A stretch of DNA of 54,968 bases, from positions 1 through 54,968 of the forward strand of contig CAJYHS010000026.1 of the NCBI GenBank assembly GCA_913774715.1, in the 5' to 3' direction. The stretch's first letter is position 1. Every line of letters starts with the position of its first letter. The notes under the pieces were generated by a model. It ran no database searches and was not told where the DNA came from. It was given only the letters and a program-made list of their open reading frames with translations. The translations under genes and the position numbers were made by a program. Positions 8,543 to 18,913 of this stretch are shown piece by piece. Source of the stretch: an uncultured Siphonobacter sp. (GTDB lineage: Bacteria > Bacteroidota > Bacteroidia > Cytophagales > Spirosomataceae).

Positions 8543-11500
8543 ATGATGAGGAAGTTTTTACCTTTATCAGGAGTCTTAGGAGTTGCTCTGATGTTGATTT
8601 TTATCATCACCGGTAATCAATCCTATGCTCAGGTTACTAGCTCGGCTATTAATGGTCGGGTAACAGACACCAAAGGCGAAAATTTACCTGGTGCGACCGT
8701 GATTGCCATTCACGAACCATCAGGAACCCGCTATGGTACCACCACTAACTCCGAAGGTCTTTATAACCTCCCTACTGTTCGGGTAGGCGGTCCTTATAAA
8801 GTGACGGTATCATTCATTGGTTATGCTGAACAGTCGGCCAACAACATTTTCGCTAACTTAGGTGCTGCGGCAACCATTAACATTCAGCTATCTGATGGTG
8901 GTACGCAATTAACAGAAGTAACGGTACAAGGAACCCGCGATGGTTTCACGGGTCAGCGTACGGGTGCAGCGACGGCTTTCAATGCCCGCCAGATCCTTAC
9001 GTTACCTACCGTAAGCCGTGATATCTCGGATGTGACCCGTTTAACGCCTCAGTCGAATGGTAACAGCTTTGGTGGTCGCGATGGTCGTTATAACAACTTC
9101 CAGGTAGATGGAGCTAACTTCAACAATGGCTTCGGCTTAAGTGATAGACCGTTACCTGGTGGTGGTGGTGTATCTATTGACGCTGTTGACGAGATTCAGG
9201 TAAACATTGCCCCTTATGACGTTCGTCAAAGTGGTTTTTCTGGTGCTGGTATCAATGCAGTAACGCGTTCCGGTACTAACACGTTCTCTGGCTCTGCTTA
9301 TACCTTCTGGAGAAATCAGAATCAATCAGGCTTTAAAGCTGGAGACGTAGATGTAGAGAGACCTGTTTCTTCAGCTCGTACGATCGGTTTTCGTTTGGGA
9401 GGTCCGTTAGTAAAAAACAAATTGTTCTTCTTTGTTAACGGAGAGCATATTGTAAACAAAGGAGCTTCGGCTGGTGCAGTTAACCTCTGGAAAGCTTCTG
9501 AGGATGGCACCTCTAACCCTGATCAAAATATCACGCGAGTGCGTCGTTCAGATCTGGAAGCGGTTCGTAGCCACCTGATCAATCAGTGGGGTTATGATCC
9601 CGGTGCATACGAAAATTATGCTAACGATAACAGCGAAAAAACGACTTCATTCTTAGCTCGTCTGGACTGGAACATCAGCGATAAGCACAAACTGGCGATT
9701 CGTTATAACCAGGTTGAAAGTAGCTCTCCCTCCCTTGTGAATGGTAACTCAGGTCCGTACCCTCGTTCGACTACGGCCAACCGGGTAAGCCAATTATCAA
9801 TGGCGTTTGCTAACACGATGTACACGCAGAAAAACATCGTTCGTTCGGTAACCGCTGAATTAAACAGCACGATTACTAATAAGCTATCGAATCAGTTCCT
9901 CGCTACCTATAGTCGTATTCAGTCCGTACGCACGTCCCCAAGTTCCGAATTCCCTATGATTGATATTGGAGACGGTACAGGTACGAACACCAACTATGTC
10001 AACTACATGACGGCGGGTTATGAATTGTTCACCTATGGTAATGACGTTCTGAACGATAACATTAACATCACGAACAACCTGACGTATGTAACGGGTAAGC
10101 ACAACTTTACGGGTGGCGTGAGCTTCGAATACCAAAGCTTTGGTAACCAATACCTGCGTTCAGGAACCTCTTATTACCGTTACCGTTCAGTAGCTGACTT
10201 CTTAACTACCGGAACTGCTAACGAAGTAGCTCCTATTCAATTTGCATTAGCCTACCCATATGAAGGTCAGGATACCTATGCACCCGCGAAATACGGCTTA
10301 CCTTCTGTCTACATTCAAGACAAAATTCAGGTAAACAACAAATTGACTTTGACTGCTGGTATTCGTGCAGAAATGCCGATGTTCTTAAATAAACTGACGC
10401 CAAATCCAGTAGTTGATCAATTGGAATTGTTAGGAACGGATGGCCAACCTCGTACCTACGACACAGGTTCATGGCCTAAGGCCCGTGTGATGTTATCACC
10501 CCGTATTGGTTTCCGTTATGACGTGAAAGAAGACGGTGGTTTCGTGGTACGTGGAGGAACGGGTATCTTCACCGGACGTGTTCCCTTCGTTTGGTTAACC
10601 AACATGCCTTCTAACTCTGGTGTAATCCAGAACACAATTGAACCAGGTAGTTACGATGCATCCAGAAACTGGATTGGTAATATTCGCTTCAATCCTGACA
10701 AATATTACTGGTTAAACAACCCTCCAGCGGGTGGCGAAAACGTTTTTATCAAAAACCCAAATGCCGGTGTACCTAGCAGTTTAGCTCTGGTAGATCGTAA
10801 CTTCAAAATGCCACAAGTATGGAGAAGTAGCTTAGGTGCTGATTACGTGATTCCAGGAACTCCTTTCGTAATCACTGCTGACCTGATGTATACAAAAGAT
10901 ATTCAGGGAGTATACCAGTTTGGTGCGAACCGTAAAGCAGCTACTCAGCAGATGAACTACGCTGGCGACACGCGTGATTTCTATCCAAACGCCGCTTCTT
11001 ACACGTATAACAACCGTTTAGGTGGTAATGCAGGTAGCGTATTAACGAACACTACGAAAGGTCACTCGTTCAACGCAACTGTTGGGGTGACGCTTCGTCA
11101 GACGAAAGGTTTCTACGGATCTATCTTCTATTCACACACTTCGGCTAAAACGATCTCGGACAACCCAGGATCAAACGCAAGCTCGGCTTGGGGAAGCAGC
11201 CCGAATGTCAACAATCCGAATGACTTAACGCTGTATACCTCTAGTAATGCCCTCCCCCACCGGGTAATTGGTAACCTGTCTTACCGCTTCGAATACCTGA
11301 AGCACTTGGCAACTACCATTACTTTATACTACAACGGTGCTAACCGTGGCCGTTTCTCGTACACCTACAATGGTGACCTGAACGGCGATGGTATCTCGGC
11401 TGACTTATTATATGTACCTAACAGTGCTTCTGAACTGAACTTTGCTAACCTGACCGTTGGAACGGGTTCTAGTGCCGTAACTTTTACGGCTGAACAACAA

Positions 11501-11911
11501 CGTGAAGCGTTCGACAAGTATATCAATAGTGTAGAAGTATTACGAAACAGTAAAGGTGGATACGTAGATCGTAACGCAGGTATTATTCCCTGGGTTAATA
11601 ACTTCGACTTCCGTTTGTTACAGGATATCTTTACAAACATTGGCAAACAACGTCATACGCTTCAGTTCAGTCTGGACATCATGAACGTAGGTAATCTTCT
11701 GAACAAAAACTGGGGTATCCAGCAGGAGTTAATCACCGGTTCAAATAACGTGTTGAGAAGAGCAAGCGTAACGGCTGATGGCGTTCCAACCTTTACCATG
11801 AACACGGTATCGGTAAACCGTCAGACGATTCTGCCAACGACTCCGTTCAGAAATGTAACAACAACGTCTACTACCTGGAGCATGCAATTTGGTTTGCGTT
11901 ATCTCTTTTAG
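8543..11911 (+). CDS. TonB-dependent receptor, Oar-like, with carboxypeptidase-regulatory-like N-terminal domain
   Basis: A 1,122-residue outer-membrane beta-barrel protein. A signal peptide (about 1-30, ending YAQ) precedes a carboxypeptidase-regulatory-like domain (INGRVTDTKGENLPGATV, about 38-115), a plug domain (ISDVTRLTPQSNG through [17 protein letters not shown]) and a long barrel ending in the aromatic terminus FGLRYLF. This layout matches the Oar family of Myxococcus and Bacteroidota TonB receptors. No SusD partner lies beside it, so it is not a standard Sus glycan-uptake pair. It is followed by a terminator and a paralogue of almost equal length. The ligand is unknown. Confidence 0.9.
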   Translation: MMRKFLPLSGVLGVALMLIFIITGNQSYAQVTSSAINGRVTDTKGENLPGATVIAIHEPSGTRYGTTTNSEGLYNLPTVRVGGPYKVTVSFIGYAEQSANNIFANLGAAATINIQLSDGGTQLTEVTVQGTRDGFTGQRTGAATAFNARQILTLPTVSRDISDVTRLTPQSNGNSFGGRDGRYNNFQVDGANFNNGFGLSDRPLPGGGGVSIDAVDEIQVNIAPYDVRQSGFSGAGINAVTRSGTNTFSGSAYTFWRNQNQSGFKAGDVDVERPVSSARTIGFRLGGPLVKNKLFFFVNGEHIVNKGASAGAVNLWKASEDGTSNPDQNITRVRRSDLEAVRSHLINQWGYDPGAYENYANDNSEKTTSFLARLDWNISDKHKLAIRYNQVESSSPSLVNGNSGPYPRSTTANRVSQLSMAFANTMYTQKNIVRSVTAELNSTITNKLSNQFLATYSRIQSVRTSPSSEFPMIDIGDGTGTNTNYVNYMTAGYELFTYGNDVLNDNINITNNLTYVTGKHNFTGGVSFEYQSFGNQYLRSGTSYYRYRSVADFLTTGTANEVAPIQFALAYPYEGQDTYAPAKYGLPSVYIQDKIQVNNKLTLTAGIRAEMPMFLNKLTPNPVVDQLELLGTDGQPRTYDTGSWPKARVMLSPRIGFRYDVKEDGGFVVRGGTGIFTGRVPFVWLTNMPSNSGVIQNTIEPGSYDASRNWIGNIRFNPDKYYWLNNPPAGGENVFIKNPNAGVPSSLALVDRNFKMPQVWRSSLGADYVIPGTPFVITADLMYTKDIQGVYQFGANRKAATQQMNYAGDTRDFYPNAASYTYNNRLGGNAGSVLTNTTKGHSFNATVGVTLRQTKGFYGSIFYSHTSAKTISDNPGSNASSAWGSSPNVNNPNDLTLYTSSNALPHRVIGNLSYRFEYLKHLATTITLYYNGANRGRFSYTYNGDLNGDGISADLLYVPNSASELNFANLTVGTGSSAVTFTAEQQREAFDKYINSVEVLRNSKGGYVDRNAGIIPWVNNFDFRLLQDIFTNIGKQRHTLQFSLDIMNVGNLLNKNWGIQQELITGSNNVLRRASVTADGVPTFTMNTVSVNRQTILPTTPFRNVTTTSTTWSMQFGLRYLF

Positions 11912-11941
11912 TAGATTTACAGAATCATTCGAATACCTCTA

Positions 11942-11987
11942 AAAAAGACCTGACAGTTATGAATATTTTATTCTGTCAGGTCTTTTT
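11942..11987 (+). terminator. Rho-independent terminator after the first receptor gene
   Basis: The 15-bp stem AAAAAGACCTGACAG (11942-11956) pairs with 11973-11987 and ends in a T-run, 30 bases after the stop codon. It separates transcription of the two tandem receptors. Confidence 0.88.
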
Positions 11988-12064
11988 ATGTTTACTTATG
12001 AACCCACTTTAGTACCCTTACATACTTCAAAACAAAAACTCCTTAAAATTTAACCAAAAAAATT

Positions 12065-15000
12065 GTGAAAGCACTTTTAGCGAAATCAAGGCAAACGCTT
12101 TCGTTTCTGGGTCTTTTTATGGCCGTACTATGCGGTTTAAATTCGGCTCATGCTCAGGTTACTTCCTCTACGGTAACGGGGTTAGTGGTGGATAACAAAG
12201 GTGAAGCTCTTCCCGGAGCCACCGTCGTTGCCATCCACGAACCTTCCGGTAGCCGCTACGGAACTACCACCAATGCTTCTGGTCGTTATACCCTGATTGG
12301 CGTACGGGTAGGCGGTCCTTTTAAAATTTCTGCTACGTTCGTAGGTTTTCAGGAACAGGTAAAAGATGGTATCTATACCAACCTGGGTACTTCAGCAGAC
12401 GTAAACTTTCAATTATCAGATGCATCTTCCCAATTGTCTGAAGTCGTAGTTACGGGTAACCAAAATGGCGTGTTCAGTTCGAACCGGACGGGTGCTTCAG
12501 CATCGTATGGCCGTGAAACGATCAACACGATCCCTACGCTGGGCCGTACCATCAACGACATTACCAAATACAACGCGTACGGAAACGGCCAGTCGTTCGG
12601 CGGACAGGATGCCCGTTTCAACAACATTACCATTGACGGATCCGTATTCAATAACGGTTTCGGTTTAGGTTCTTCGGCTTCGGCAGGTGGACGTACGGGA
12701 ACTACTGCGGTATCGCTGGACGCTCTGGATGAAGTTCAGGTGAACGTAGCTCCTTTCGACGTTCGTCAGACGGGTTTCTCGGGTGCTGGTATCAACGCCG
12801 TAACGCGTTCCGGTACTAACGAAGTAACGGGTTCGGTGTATTACCTTTTCCGTAACTCTAATCTCGCAGGTAAAAAGGCGAACGATCAGAAATTACCTCC
12901 GGTAACCATCAACAACAATACCTACGGTTTCCGGATTGGTGGCCCCATTATCAAGAATAAACTGTTCTTCTTCGCCAACGTTGAACGTTACAAAAGCAGC
13001 ACCCCTGCCCTGGACTGGTCTCTGAACCGTGGAACGGGCTCAACGGGTAACATTTCCCGCGTGACGGAAGCTGACATGATTGACCTGGCTCAGTTCATGC
13101 AGACCAACTTCAACTATAACGTAGGTGCACTGGATAACTTCAACAACGATGTAACCAGTACTAAAGGACTCGTTCGTCTGGATTACAACATCAATGATAA
13201 CCATAAGCTCTCCGTTCGTTACTCGCACCACAATTCTGAATCTGGTGTAATCATTAGCAACAGTAGCAGTAGTAACACGGCGGGTAATGGCAACCGTACT
13301 AACTCGGCTTTAGCGATTTCTCCTGAAAACTCAGGGTATAAAATTGCCGACAACACGCGTTCGATTGCAGCGGAATTAAACTCTACTTTCAATGGTAAGT
13401 TTGCCAACCGTCTGATTGCCACTTACAACAAGCAATTAGAAGATCGTGCGTACCGTACCGACGTTTTCCCAACAATTGACATCCTGAAAGACGGAACCAC
13501 GTATACTTCTCTTGGTTTTGATCCTTTCACGCCTAACAACCGTTTGAACTATTCGACGCTGAATGTAACGAATAACTTCAGTTACTTCGCGGGTAAGCAT
13601 ACTCTGACGTTCGGTTTAGCTTATGAGCATTTCACGTCTAATAACCTGTTCTTCCCTGCGTCGAATGGCGTTTACGTGTATAACTCCATCGACGATTTTA
13701 AAGCAGCGGCTTTAGCCTACTTAGCAAATCCGAATGCGACGACTTCACCTGTTAGCGTAGCTCGTTACAACCTGCGTTATTCATTGTTACCCGGTGGAGC
13801 AGCTCCCTGGCAAACGCTGAAACGTTCTACGTACAGTGCGTACGTTCAGGACGAGTTCCAGGTTAATCCTAACTTTAAGGTAACCGCCGGTGTTCGGGCC
13901 GATATCTTTGCTTATGACAAGAAGACAGCAGAAAACTTCTACAATCCAGTTTTAACGGAAACGTTAGCTGGCAAATTCAGAGATGAAAACGGAAACCCTT
14001 ACACCATTAATACCGGTGTATTCCCTAAAGCCCGTCTGTTAATTTCACCTCGCGTTGGTTTTAACTGGGATGTGAATGGTGATAAAATGACTCAGGTTCG
14101 TGGTGGTAGCGGTTTCTTCGTTTCCCGTATTCCTGAAGTATTGGTATCAAACCAATTAGGTAATAATGGTATCAATACCGCCATCCTTAGCTTAAGCGGA
14201 AACGGCGTTCCCTTTACACTTGATCCAAGTCAGTTCATTCCGAAGGAAACAAAAATTGAAAATTTACCCGCTTATGTTGTTAATGCTACCGATCCTAATC
14301 TGAAATACCCACTGGTTTGGAAGACGAACTTAGCTGTTGACCAGCGTTTACCCTGGGGTCTGATTGGAACGTTAGAGGTGATTTATAACAAAACACTTCA
14401 AGGCCTTCGCTACATCGATGCCAACCTGAAAGCTCCGGATCGTAACTTTAGTGGCAGTGATACCCGTGATCGTTTCCCTGCTTCTGGAGTAACGGGTTCT
14501 AGCAGTGTTGTGAATGCAGCTCGCTTCTACAACTCCAATGTCACCAACGTTTTCGTTCTGAAAAACAATAATAAAGGCCAGGCGTATACATTAACGGCGA
14601 AACTGGAGAAGCCTACGTCTAAAGGCTTCGGCGGAATGTTAGCGTATACCTACGGTGTAGCAAAAGATTTACAATCTGTAGGTAGCACGGTTCAGGCCAA
14701 CATTCCTACGATTTACGGACAGAACTACCTGACAACTTCTTTTGCTGATACGGATTTACGTCACCGCATCATTGGTTACCTGAACTATCGTATCAACTAC
14801 GGTGGTAAGATTGGTGGATCAACGACATTCACCCTGGGTATGACTTCTGCCAGTGGTAGCAAGGTTTCTTATGTGTACGGAAATGACCTGAACGGTGATA
14901 ACCAGAACAATGACCTGATCTATGTACCCAACAATGCCTCAGAAATGAACTTCGCTAACCTGACCGTTGGCTCAGGTGCTAATGCCGTTGTCTATACGCC

Positions 15001-15418
15001 CGATCAGCAACGGGCTGCTTTTGACGCCTACATCAATGGTAACGAATATCTGAAAACGCGTCGTGGTAACTACGCAGAGCGTAATGGTGGTTACTTCCCC
15101 TGGTTAACTCGTTTCGACTTCACAGCCATTCAAGAATTCTACATCATGGCTGGTAAGAAGAAAAATACCATTCAGATTCGTGCGGATATCCTGAACGTAG
15201 GTAACCTGCTTAACAACCGTTGGGGTGTAGGTTATGCATCTACGTCAGTTAACCCATTAACGATTGCTTCTGTTGATGCGAACGGTGTTCCTACCTACCG
15301 CTTAGGTACGCAAACCATCAATGGTCAGACGGTTCTGCTGAAAGATTCATTCGTGAAATCAATCACGCTGGATAACGTGTGGCAGGCACAAATTGGCTTA
15401 CGTTACATCTTTGATTAA
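12065..15418 (+). CDS. TonB-dependent receptor, Oar-like (tandem paralogue)
   Basis: A 1,117-residue paralogue of the preceding receptor with the same layout: signal peptide (about 1-31, ending AHAQ), carboxypeptidase-regulatory-like domain ([19 protein letters not shown]), plug ([17 protein letters not shown], identical in both proteins) and barrel ending QIGLRYIFD. The start is a GTG at 12065, chosen because [13 protein letters not shown] leads into a proper signal peptide. The two proteins share long blocks in the N-terminal domain, plug and last barrel strands and differ more in the middle, as expected if extracellular loops diversified after duplication. No SusD-like gene follows. Ligand unknown. 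Confidence 0.9.
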   Translation: MKALLAKSRQTLSFLGLFMAVLCGLNSAHAQVTSSTVTGLVVDNKGEALPGATVVAIHEPSGSRYGTTTNASGRYTLIGVRVGGPFKISATFVGFQEQVKDGIYTNLGTSADVNFQLSDASSQLSEVVVTGNQNGVFSSNRTGASASYGRETINTIPTLGRTINDITKYNAYGNGQSFGGQDARFNNITIDGSVFNNGFGLGSSASAGGRTGTTAVSLDALDEVQVNVAPFDVRQTGFSGAGINAVTRSGTNEVTGSVYYLFRNSNLAGKKANDQKLPPVTINNNTYGFRIGGPIIKNKLFFFANVERYKSSTPALDWSLNRGTGSTGNISRVTEADMIDLAQFMQTNFNYNVGALDNFNNDVTSTKGLVRLDYNINDNHKLSVRYSHHNSESGVIISNSSSSNTAGNGNRTNSALAISPENSGYKIADNTRSIAAELNSTFNGKFANRLIATYNKQLEDRAYRTDVFPTIDILKDGTTYTSLGFDPFTPNNRLNYSTLNVTNNFSYFAGKHTLTFGLAYEHFTSNNLFFPASNGVYVYNSIDDFKAAALAYLANPNATTSPVSVARYNLRYSLLPGGAAPWQTLKRSTYSAYVQDEFQVNPNFKVTAGVRADIFAYDKKTAENFYNPVLTETLAGKFRDENGNPYTINTGVFPKARLLISPRVGFNWDVNGDKMTQVRGGSGFFVSRIPEVLVSNQLGNNGINTAILSLSGNGVPFTLDPSQFIPKETKIENLPAYVVNATDPNLKYPLVWKTNLAVDQRLPWGLIGTLEVIYNKTLQGLRYIDANLKAPDRNFSGSDTRDRFPASGVTGSSSVVNAARFYNSNVTNVFVLKNNNKGQAYTLTAKLEKPTSKGFGGMLAYTYGVAKDLQSVGSTVQANIPTIYGQNYLTTSFADTDLRHRIIGYLNYRINYGGKIGGSTTFTLGMTSASGSKVSYVYGNDLNGDNQNNDLIYVPNNASEMNFANLTVGSGANAVVYTPDQQRAAFDAYINGNEYLKTRRGNYAERNGGYFPWLTRFDFTAIQEFYIMAGKKKNTIQIRADILNVGNLLNNRWGVGYASTSVNPLTIASVDANGVPTYRLGTQTINGQTVLLKDSFVKSITLDNVWQAQIGLRYIFD

Positions 15419-15445
15419 TACGTAAATCAGTTTTTATAAAGATTA

Positions 15446-15485
15446 ACAAAAATCCCCCGGCTGGCTTCAGTCGGGGGATTTTTGT
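15446..15485 (+). terminator. Rho-independent terminator after the second receptor gene
   Basis: The 14-bp stem ACAAAAATCCCCCG (15446-15459) pairs with 15472-15485 and ends in a T-run, about 28 bases after the stop codon. Confidence 0.88.
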
Positions 15486-15488
15486 TTT

Positions 15489-15611
15489 AGTTTGAACAGG
15501 TTTGAGGAAGAGTTAGAAATGTTTGAGGTTTGAATCATTGGAAGAGTTTCGGGTGCATTGACCTTCTCCTGCTTCCAATCACTCAAACCTCCTCAAACCC
15601 TATCAAACTTT
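15489..15611. repeat. Imperfect inverted repeat of GTTTGAGG-type words
   Basis: The left part carries AGTTTGAACAGGTTTGAGGA and GTTTGAGGTTTGAATCATTG. The right part (about 15573-15611) carries their approximate reverse complement (ACTCAAACCTCCTCAAACCC and on). It lies between the convergent receptor and epimerase genes and belongs with the other G/T-word intergenic repeats of the window. Confidence 0.6.
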
Positions 15612-15612
15612 T

Positions 15613-16554
15613 CTAAGTCAGATACACCTGATACGTCGTCTGATAGACTTCTTCAGGCTTAAGAATATATAAACCTTCGCCATTATTAAAGGAATCGACA
15701 TTCGCTGTTAAGGGCTCCATTGCTACCCGCTTCCGGTCCGGGAAGGTATACACTACCTGATAATTCACTTTCCCTTCCCCTCTCTGATATTCCAGGTTGA
15801 GCGTTACCCCCTGTTTGGCTGAAACGAGTTGCGTTAAATAGCCGCCTTCGTTCAGTTCATAGATTGCATCCAGCGAGCGTCCTTTCAGCTTATATCCTTC
15901 ACTAGCTTCGAAAGGCTCCGCTCCAGCGGGCATCATGAATTCATCATCCAGCAAAATCTGGTTCTGGGCGGGGAAATAAATAGTCCAGTCGTCCACCGTG
16001 CCTCCGGGTAACTGAAAGTACGGATGCCAGCCCAAAGCGACGGGCATCGGTTTAGTCCCGGTATTGATAGCCTGCGGACTAATATCCAACTTGCCTAAAC
16101 TCAGTAAGTCATAGCGAATTTCAAACTGGAACGGAAAGGGATACCCTGGGTAAGATCCATCATGAGTATATCGCAAACGAATCCCCGCCGAAGCTACGGT
16201 AGACCATTGCTCTACGACTTCAAACGATTCATGGTGTACGATACCGTGGATAGCGGCCTGCTTTTCGGGTTCGTTGATAGGTAACTGGTAATTCTTTCCC
16301 TGATAAGAATATATCCCGTCCTTAATCCGGCTGGGCCAGGGAAAAAGGAACGCACTTCCATATTTGGGATTATCTCCGAAAACAGCTGGATCTTCAGGCG
16401 AATCAATAACGGCGAAAGACTGATTTTCTTTGCTGAGTTTCAGTTGACGAATGATGCCTCCCAAACCGGGTAAAATATGTACTTCATCACCCGATACTGG
16501 ATTTTGAAGGATGTACGACTCATACGGGCCGTACGTAGACTTGATAATTTTCAT
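15613..16554 (-). CDS. Aldose 1-epimerase family protein (GalM-like)
   Basis: A 313-residue beta-sandwich protein of the galactose mutarotase superfamily, which interconverts alpha and beta anomers of aldoses or hexose-6-phosphates. The family motif LGWHPYFQLPG (near residue 175) carries the catalytic-type His; a second His lies in AAIHGIVHHESFEV, and an acidic C-terminal segment (VAMEPLTANVDSFNNGEG) holds the likely catalytic Glu. No signal peptide is present, so it should be cytoplasmic. It is followed on the minus strand by the LytTR regulator gene, 61 bases upstream, but no sugar catabolic gene is near. The exact substrate is not known. Confidence 0.85.
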   Translation of the reverse strand: MKIIKSTYGPYESYILQNPVSGDEVHILPGLGGIIRQLKLSKENQSFAVIDSPEDPAVFGDNPKYGSAFLFPWPSRIKDGIYSYQGKNYQLPINEPEKQAAIHGIVHHESFEVVEQWSTVASAGIRLRYTHDGSYPGYPFPFQFEIRYDLLSLGKLDISPQAINTGTKPMPVALGWHPYFQLPGGTVDDWTIYFPAQNQILLDDEFMMPAGAEPFEASEGYKLKGRSLDAIYELNEGGYLTQLVSAKQGVTLNLEYQRGEGKVNYQVVYTFPDRKRVAMEPLTANVDSFNNGEGLYILKPEEVYQTTYQVYLT

Positions 16555-16615
16555 GAATCAAACGGGCCGAACAAACACCCTGATAATACATAGAACGAAG
16601 GACCTTAGGCAAGGT

Positions 16616-17365
16616 TTACAAACTTAGTAATTCTTTAAAACGAATGGCCTGACGACGTGAAATTTCAATTTTTTCGGGTTTATCATTGGGACTGCGTAAA
16701 GTCGCCAGTAAGCCCCCCGAAAACCAGGGCTCGATTTTATCGATGTAGTTCAGGTTAATAATGTGCTTACGGTTCGCCCGGAAATAGATCTTGCTATCCA
16801 GACGGTCTTCCAGAGCATTCAGTGATTTTAATACCAGCGGTTTCTGATCGTCGAAGTGCAGGCGAACATAGTTACCCATACTTTCAAACAAACGCACTTT
16901 GCCTAGTTTCACAAACCAGCATTTTTCACCGTCCTTAATAAAAATCTGATCATTTTCGGATAAGGCTTTCGTGGTTCCGTCTACCTTACCCTGATGTTCC
17001 AGTTCCTGATGGTGGATCTCCTCTTCAGCCCGCTGAACGGCTTCGGTTAAACGCGAAAGTTCGACGGGTTTCAGCAGGTAATCCAGAGCATTTTGCTCGA
17101 ACGCCTTAATGGCATACTCATCATATGCAGTTGTAAAAATCACCTCTGGAACGTCGCCCTCCAGACTTTGTAATAACTCAAAACCGTTTTTGCCTGGCAT
17201 CTGAATATCCAGAAATAACAAATCGGGCTTTAATTCATCGATCAGCTGAATGGCTTCGTCGGCATTGGCTGCTTCTCCGACGATATGAACTTTCGGAAAA
17301 TTTTCCAGTAAGCGTTTCAATTCATTACGGGCCAGACGTTCATCATCAACAATTAATGCTTTCAT
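16616..17365 (-). CDS. LytTR-family DNA-binding response regulator
   Basis: A 249-residue two-component regulator. The receiver domain (1-120) has the acidic pair Asp7/Asp8, the phospho-acceptor Asp53 in FLDIQMPG, Thr in FTTAYDEYAIKAF and Lys in DYLLKPVE. A C-terminal LytTR domain (about 140-245) contains KIYFRANRKHIINLNYIDKI, typical of AlgR/AgrA/LytR regulators. Its gene lies 69 bases downstream of a LytS-type kinase, so the two should form one system. LytTR systems in Bacteroidota are abundant and poorly assigned; the target genes cannot be named. Confidence 0.93.
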   Translation of the reverse strand: MKALIVDDERLARNELKRLLENFPKVHIVGEAANADEAIQLIDELKPDLLFLDIQMPGKNGFELLQSLEGDVPEVIFTTAYDEYAIKAFEQNALDYLLKPVELSRLTEAVQRAEEEIHHQELEHQGKVDGTTKALSENDQIFIKDGEKCWFVKLGKVRLFESMGNYVRLHFDDQKPLVLKSLNALEDRLDSKIYFRANRKHIINLNYIDKIEPWFSGGLLATLRSPNDKPEKIEISRRQAIRFKELLSL

Positions 17366-17434
17366 CCTCTATGGGTTTAGGGTTTGGGGTTTAGCGTTTA
17401 TATTGGATTGGAAGAGACGCAAATCCTGACATCT

Positions 17435-18514
17435 CTATTGGACATTTACAACAACGGGTGCTTCCTTCGGTTTCGGGTTTTCCATCGGAATTAATACCTC
17501 GGCACAAACGACATCTTTCGCAGATTGGTAAATCTTGAATTCAGCTTCTTCTCCGAATAATAACTTGAGCCGGCGTTCCGTATTTTTCAGACCAAAACCA
17601 CCCGACTCAGTATCCTGCAAAATGCCCGTATTCGAAATTCTGATTTCCAGCCGGTTCTGATTTAACTTGGATTCAATGCTCACAAAGCCGCCTTTGATGG
17701 GTTTAGATACCCCGTGCTTGATGGCATTTTCTACCAGGGTCTGTAACATCATGGGCGGTACCAGACAATTCATCGTTTCAGGATAAACATTCCGCCGCAC
17801 TTCCAGTCTTTCTTCGTAACGTATTTTCTCCAGAGCCAGGTAATCATCTACCGTCCGCATTTCTTCACCCAGAGTTACCGTTTGCCGACGGTCGGCTAAC
17901 AAACTGCTTCTCAGAATATTAGACATTTGAGTAATCCCTTTCTGTGCCCGATCGGGGTCTTCCAGAATCAAGGCCCGAATACTGTTCAAGGCATTGAACA
18001 TGAAGTGCGGATTGAGCTGGGCTCGTAATACTTTGGCTTCCGTTTCTTTTGCCAGTGACTCCAGTTTTACTTTCTCAACGGCAATTTCCCGGGTAGTCTC
18101 CAGGTACTGAAACATATGATACAGGATGAGCCAGATCAGCATGGGTTTACCCCAGAAAAACAGGAAGCTGAATAAATGCCCACCGGGATATTCCATTTCG
18201 GTAGTAAAGACATCAAACGGAATATTCAAAGCAGTCATCACACAAGCCAGAATACAGGCTGTGAGTAATACCTGCGGAACTACTTTGCGGTAATCCGATA
18301 CATCCCGGTTGAATTTCTTGACGTACCGGCGATACTGGTGCGTCAGGAAAATACTGAGAACGATGTTGATAAAATAGTTAAGGATGAGCACCCAATTTTC
18401 GGTTTCCTTAAACTCTAATGAATAGGTTAACAAATCATTGGATAACCAAAGCGGCCACGCGACCAGCTGGCATATCCAATATACCTTCTCTTTATTATTC
18501 ATAAGTACGAACAA
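17435..18514 (-). CDS. Sensor histidine kinase, LytS/YehU type (His_kinase family)
   Basis: A 359-residue membrane kinase. Four hydrophobic segments (about 11-33, 41-59, 79-97 and 114-135) precede a short coiled stretch and the His_kinase domain: LRAQLNPHFMFNALNSIRAL with phospho-acceptor His170, then an ATPase region with the N-box VENAIKHGVSK (about 263) and a glycine-rich segment GGFGLKNTERRLKLLFG. It likely phosphorylates the adjacent LytTR regulator. The start could also be the Met at residue 5 (18502). No extracytoplasmic sensor domain is present, so the signal may be perceived within the membrane. Confidence 0.92.
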   Translation of the reverse strand: MFVLMNNKEKVYWICQLVAWPLWLSNDLLTYSLEFKETENWVLILNYFINIVLSIFLTHQYRRYVKKFNRDVSDYRKVVPQVLLTACILACVMTALNIPFDVFTTEMEYPGGHLFSFLFFWGKPMLIWLILYHMFQYLETTREIAVEKVKLESLAKETEAKVLRAQLNPHFMFNALNSIRALILEDPDRAQKGITQMSNILRSSLLADRRQTVTLGEEMRTVDDYLALEKIRYEERLEVRRNVYPETMNCLVPPMMLQTLVENAIKHGVSKPIKGGFVSIESKLNQNRLEIRISNTGILQDTESGGFGLKNTERRLKLLFGEEAEFKIYQSAKDVVCAEVLIPMENPKPKEAPVVVNVQ

Positions 18515-18913
18515 CTAGTCGTAAGCTCGAAGATCCATTCAGGGGCCGTGACGTGTAGGAAAGATAGTCTGATCTGAATGGAGGCTCCTGCTTTTTAGGA
18601 TTAACGGGGAAATACGTAGATGAAACCGGAGATTTGGAGGCCGAAGTTTAATTAAGCGTGATGAACGGAACACAGAGGAGACCAGTGGTAAATCCCTTTG
18701 AAAGTAACCTGAGAATTTTTATCGACCGCAACTGAAAAGTCACCTTTCTTAAGGCTGTTCCTATTCGTGAAGAATTCATTTTGATTTCAAACGCAGAGAC
18801 GTTCACGTCTGGCGTCTTCCACTTCGGGTACTAAACCACCTTAAAAAGCGAATGAACCCCAAAGAAAAAAAGACGCCATACCTGGCGTCTCTATCGATTC
18901 AGTATCTCAAATG
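18515..18913. other. 399-bp intergenic region, no gene seen
   Basis: The gap between the kinase start and the cdsA stop contains no supported reading frame. It holds the cdsA terminator (18861-18890) and, near 18796-18822, a related AGACG/CGTCT-rich phrase. The kinase promoter should be near 18515-18600 but no consensus match is convincing. Confidence 0.5.
18861..18890 (-). terminator. Rho-independent terminator of cdsA
   Basis: AGACGCCA (18871-18878) pairs with TGGCGTCT (18883-18890) around a 4-base loop, and an A-run at 18861-18871 gives the U-tract on the minus strand. It lies 24 bases after the cdsA stop codon. Confidence 0.85.
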
